A stretch of 64,000 nt of DNA from Klebsormidium nitens (lineage: Eukaryota > Streptophyta > Klebsormidiophyceae > Klebsormidiales > Klebsormidiaceae). Numbering within the stretch: position 1 is the stretch's first letter; every line of letters begins with the position of its first letter. Position numbers and translations under genes: made by a program. This document shows, one piece after another, positions 63,966-64,000 of this stretch. Where the stretch lies: the NCBI GenBank assembly GCA_000708835.1, contig DF237199.1, forward strand, positions 58,207 to 122,206. Reading direction: 5' to 3'. Below the pieces are notes generated by a model that saw only the letters and a program-made list of their open reading frames with translations, was not told the DNA's origin and ran no database searches.

Positions 63966-64000
63966 GCCTGCGGGGGGCCAACCGGGCACAATTTAGGTAT

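Larger units (their letters stand above)
61515..64000. other. Right-end region without a recognised gene
   Basis: About 2.5 kb with several open stretches but no domain, family similarity or splice-supported gene. It contains many GGTACC/GTAC motifs (62.03-62.73 kb), an inverted-repeat pair (62175-62364), an 18-bp perfect palindrome (62080-62097) and two hairpins with a TATA-like motif at the far right. Confidence 0.45.

Overview
The window looks like nuclear DNA of a green plant-lineage eukaryote, most likely a streptophyte (charophyte) alga of the Klebsormidium type. This is inferred from the genes: short GT-AG introns of about 200-500 bp, moderately GC-rich exons, single-copy eukaryotic housekeeping genes, and a bacterial-type glutamate racemase as expected where plastids keep peptidoglycan enzymes. 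Species was not tested. Gene models below were built by hand from splice sites, reading phase and family similarity. One run of Ns (17289-17823) marks an assembly gap.

Layout, left to right. 1-2977 (-): 3' part of a disordered basic/acidic protein of unknown function. 5020-9697 (+): Ulp1/SENP-type SUMO protease. 11143-13419 (-): a conserved-looking gene I cannot name, probably with more 5' exons up to about 14.3 kb. 15331-19301 (-): NADPH:quinone oxidoreductase with a 14-bp duplication in one exon and the gap in an intron. 20975-23414 (+): CmcJ/GA4-desaturase-like oxygenase. 24687-27453 (-): glutamate racemase with a possible plastid-targeting exon upstream. 28605-34675 (+): condensin II subunit CAP-H2 with a long S/T-Q-rich tail. 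35446-36737 (-): small EF-hand protein. About 38012-39960 (+): protein with two destruction boxes. 40906-44852 (-): KIF-binding protein. 45719-50319 (+): UTP6 of the SSU processome. 51843-56155 (+) and 58171-61514 (-): two tail-to-tail GH32 beta-fructofuranosidase-like genes. 61515-64000: no gene seen, but several inverted repeats and a TATA-like element.

The genes form no operon or obvious pathway. Local links are: CAP-H2 and a candidate APC/C substrate side by side (both fit chromosome segregation); KIFBP and UTP6 sharing a divergent promoter region that holds a short TA-flanked inverted-repeat element; and the GH32 pair, which are homologous in the catalytic part but share no intron position. 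I see no CRISPR, rRNA or convincing tRNA gene and no autonomous transposon. The most interesting leads are the S/T-Q cluster on CAP-H2, the racemase with a candidate transit peptide, the discordant introns of the GH32 pair, and the double D-box protein.
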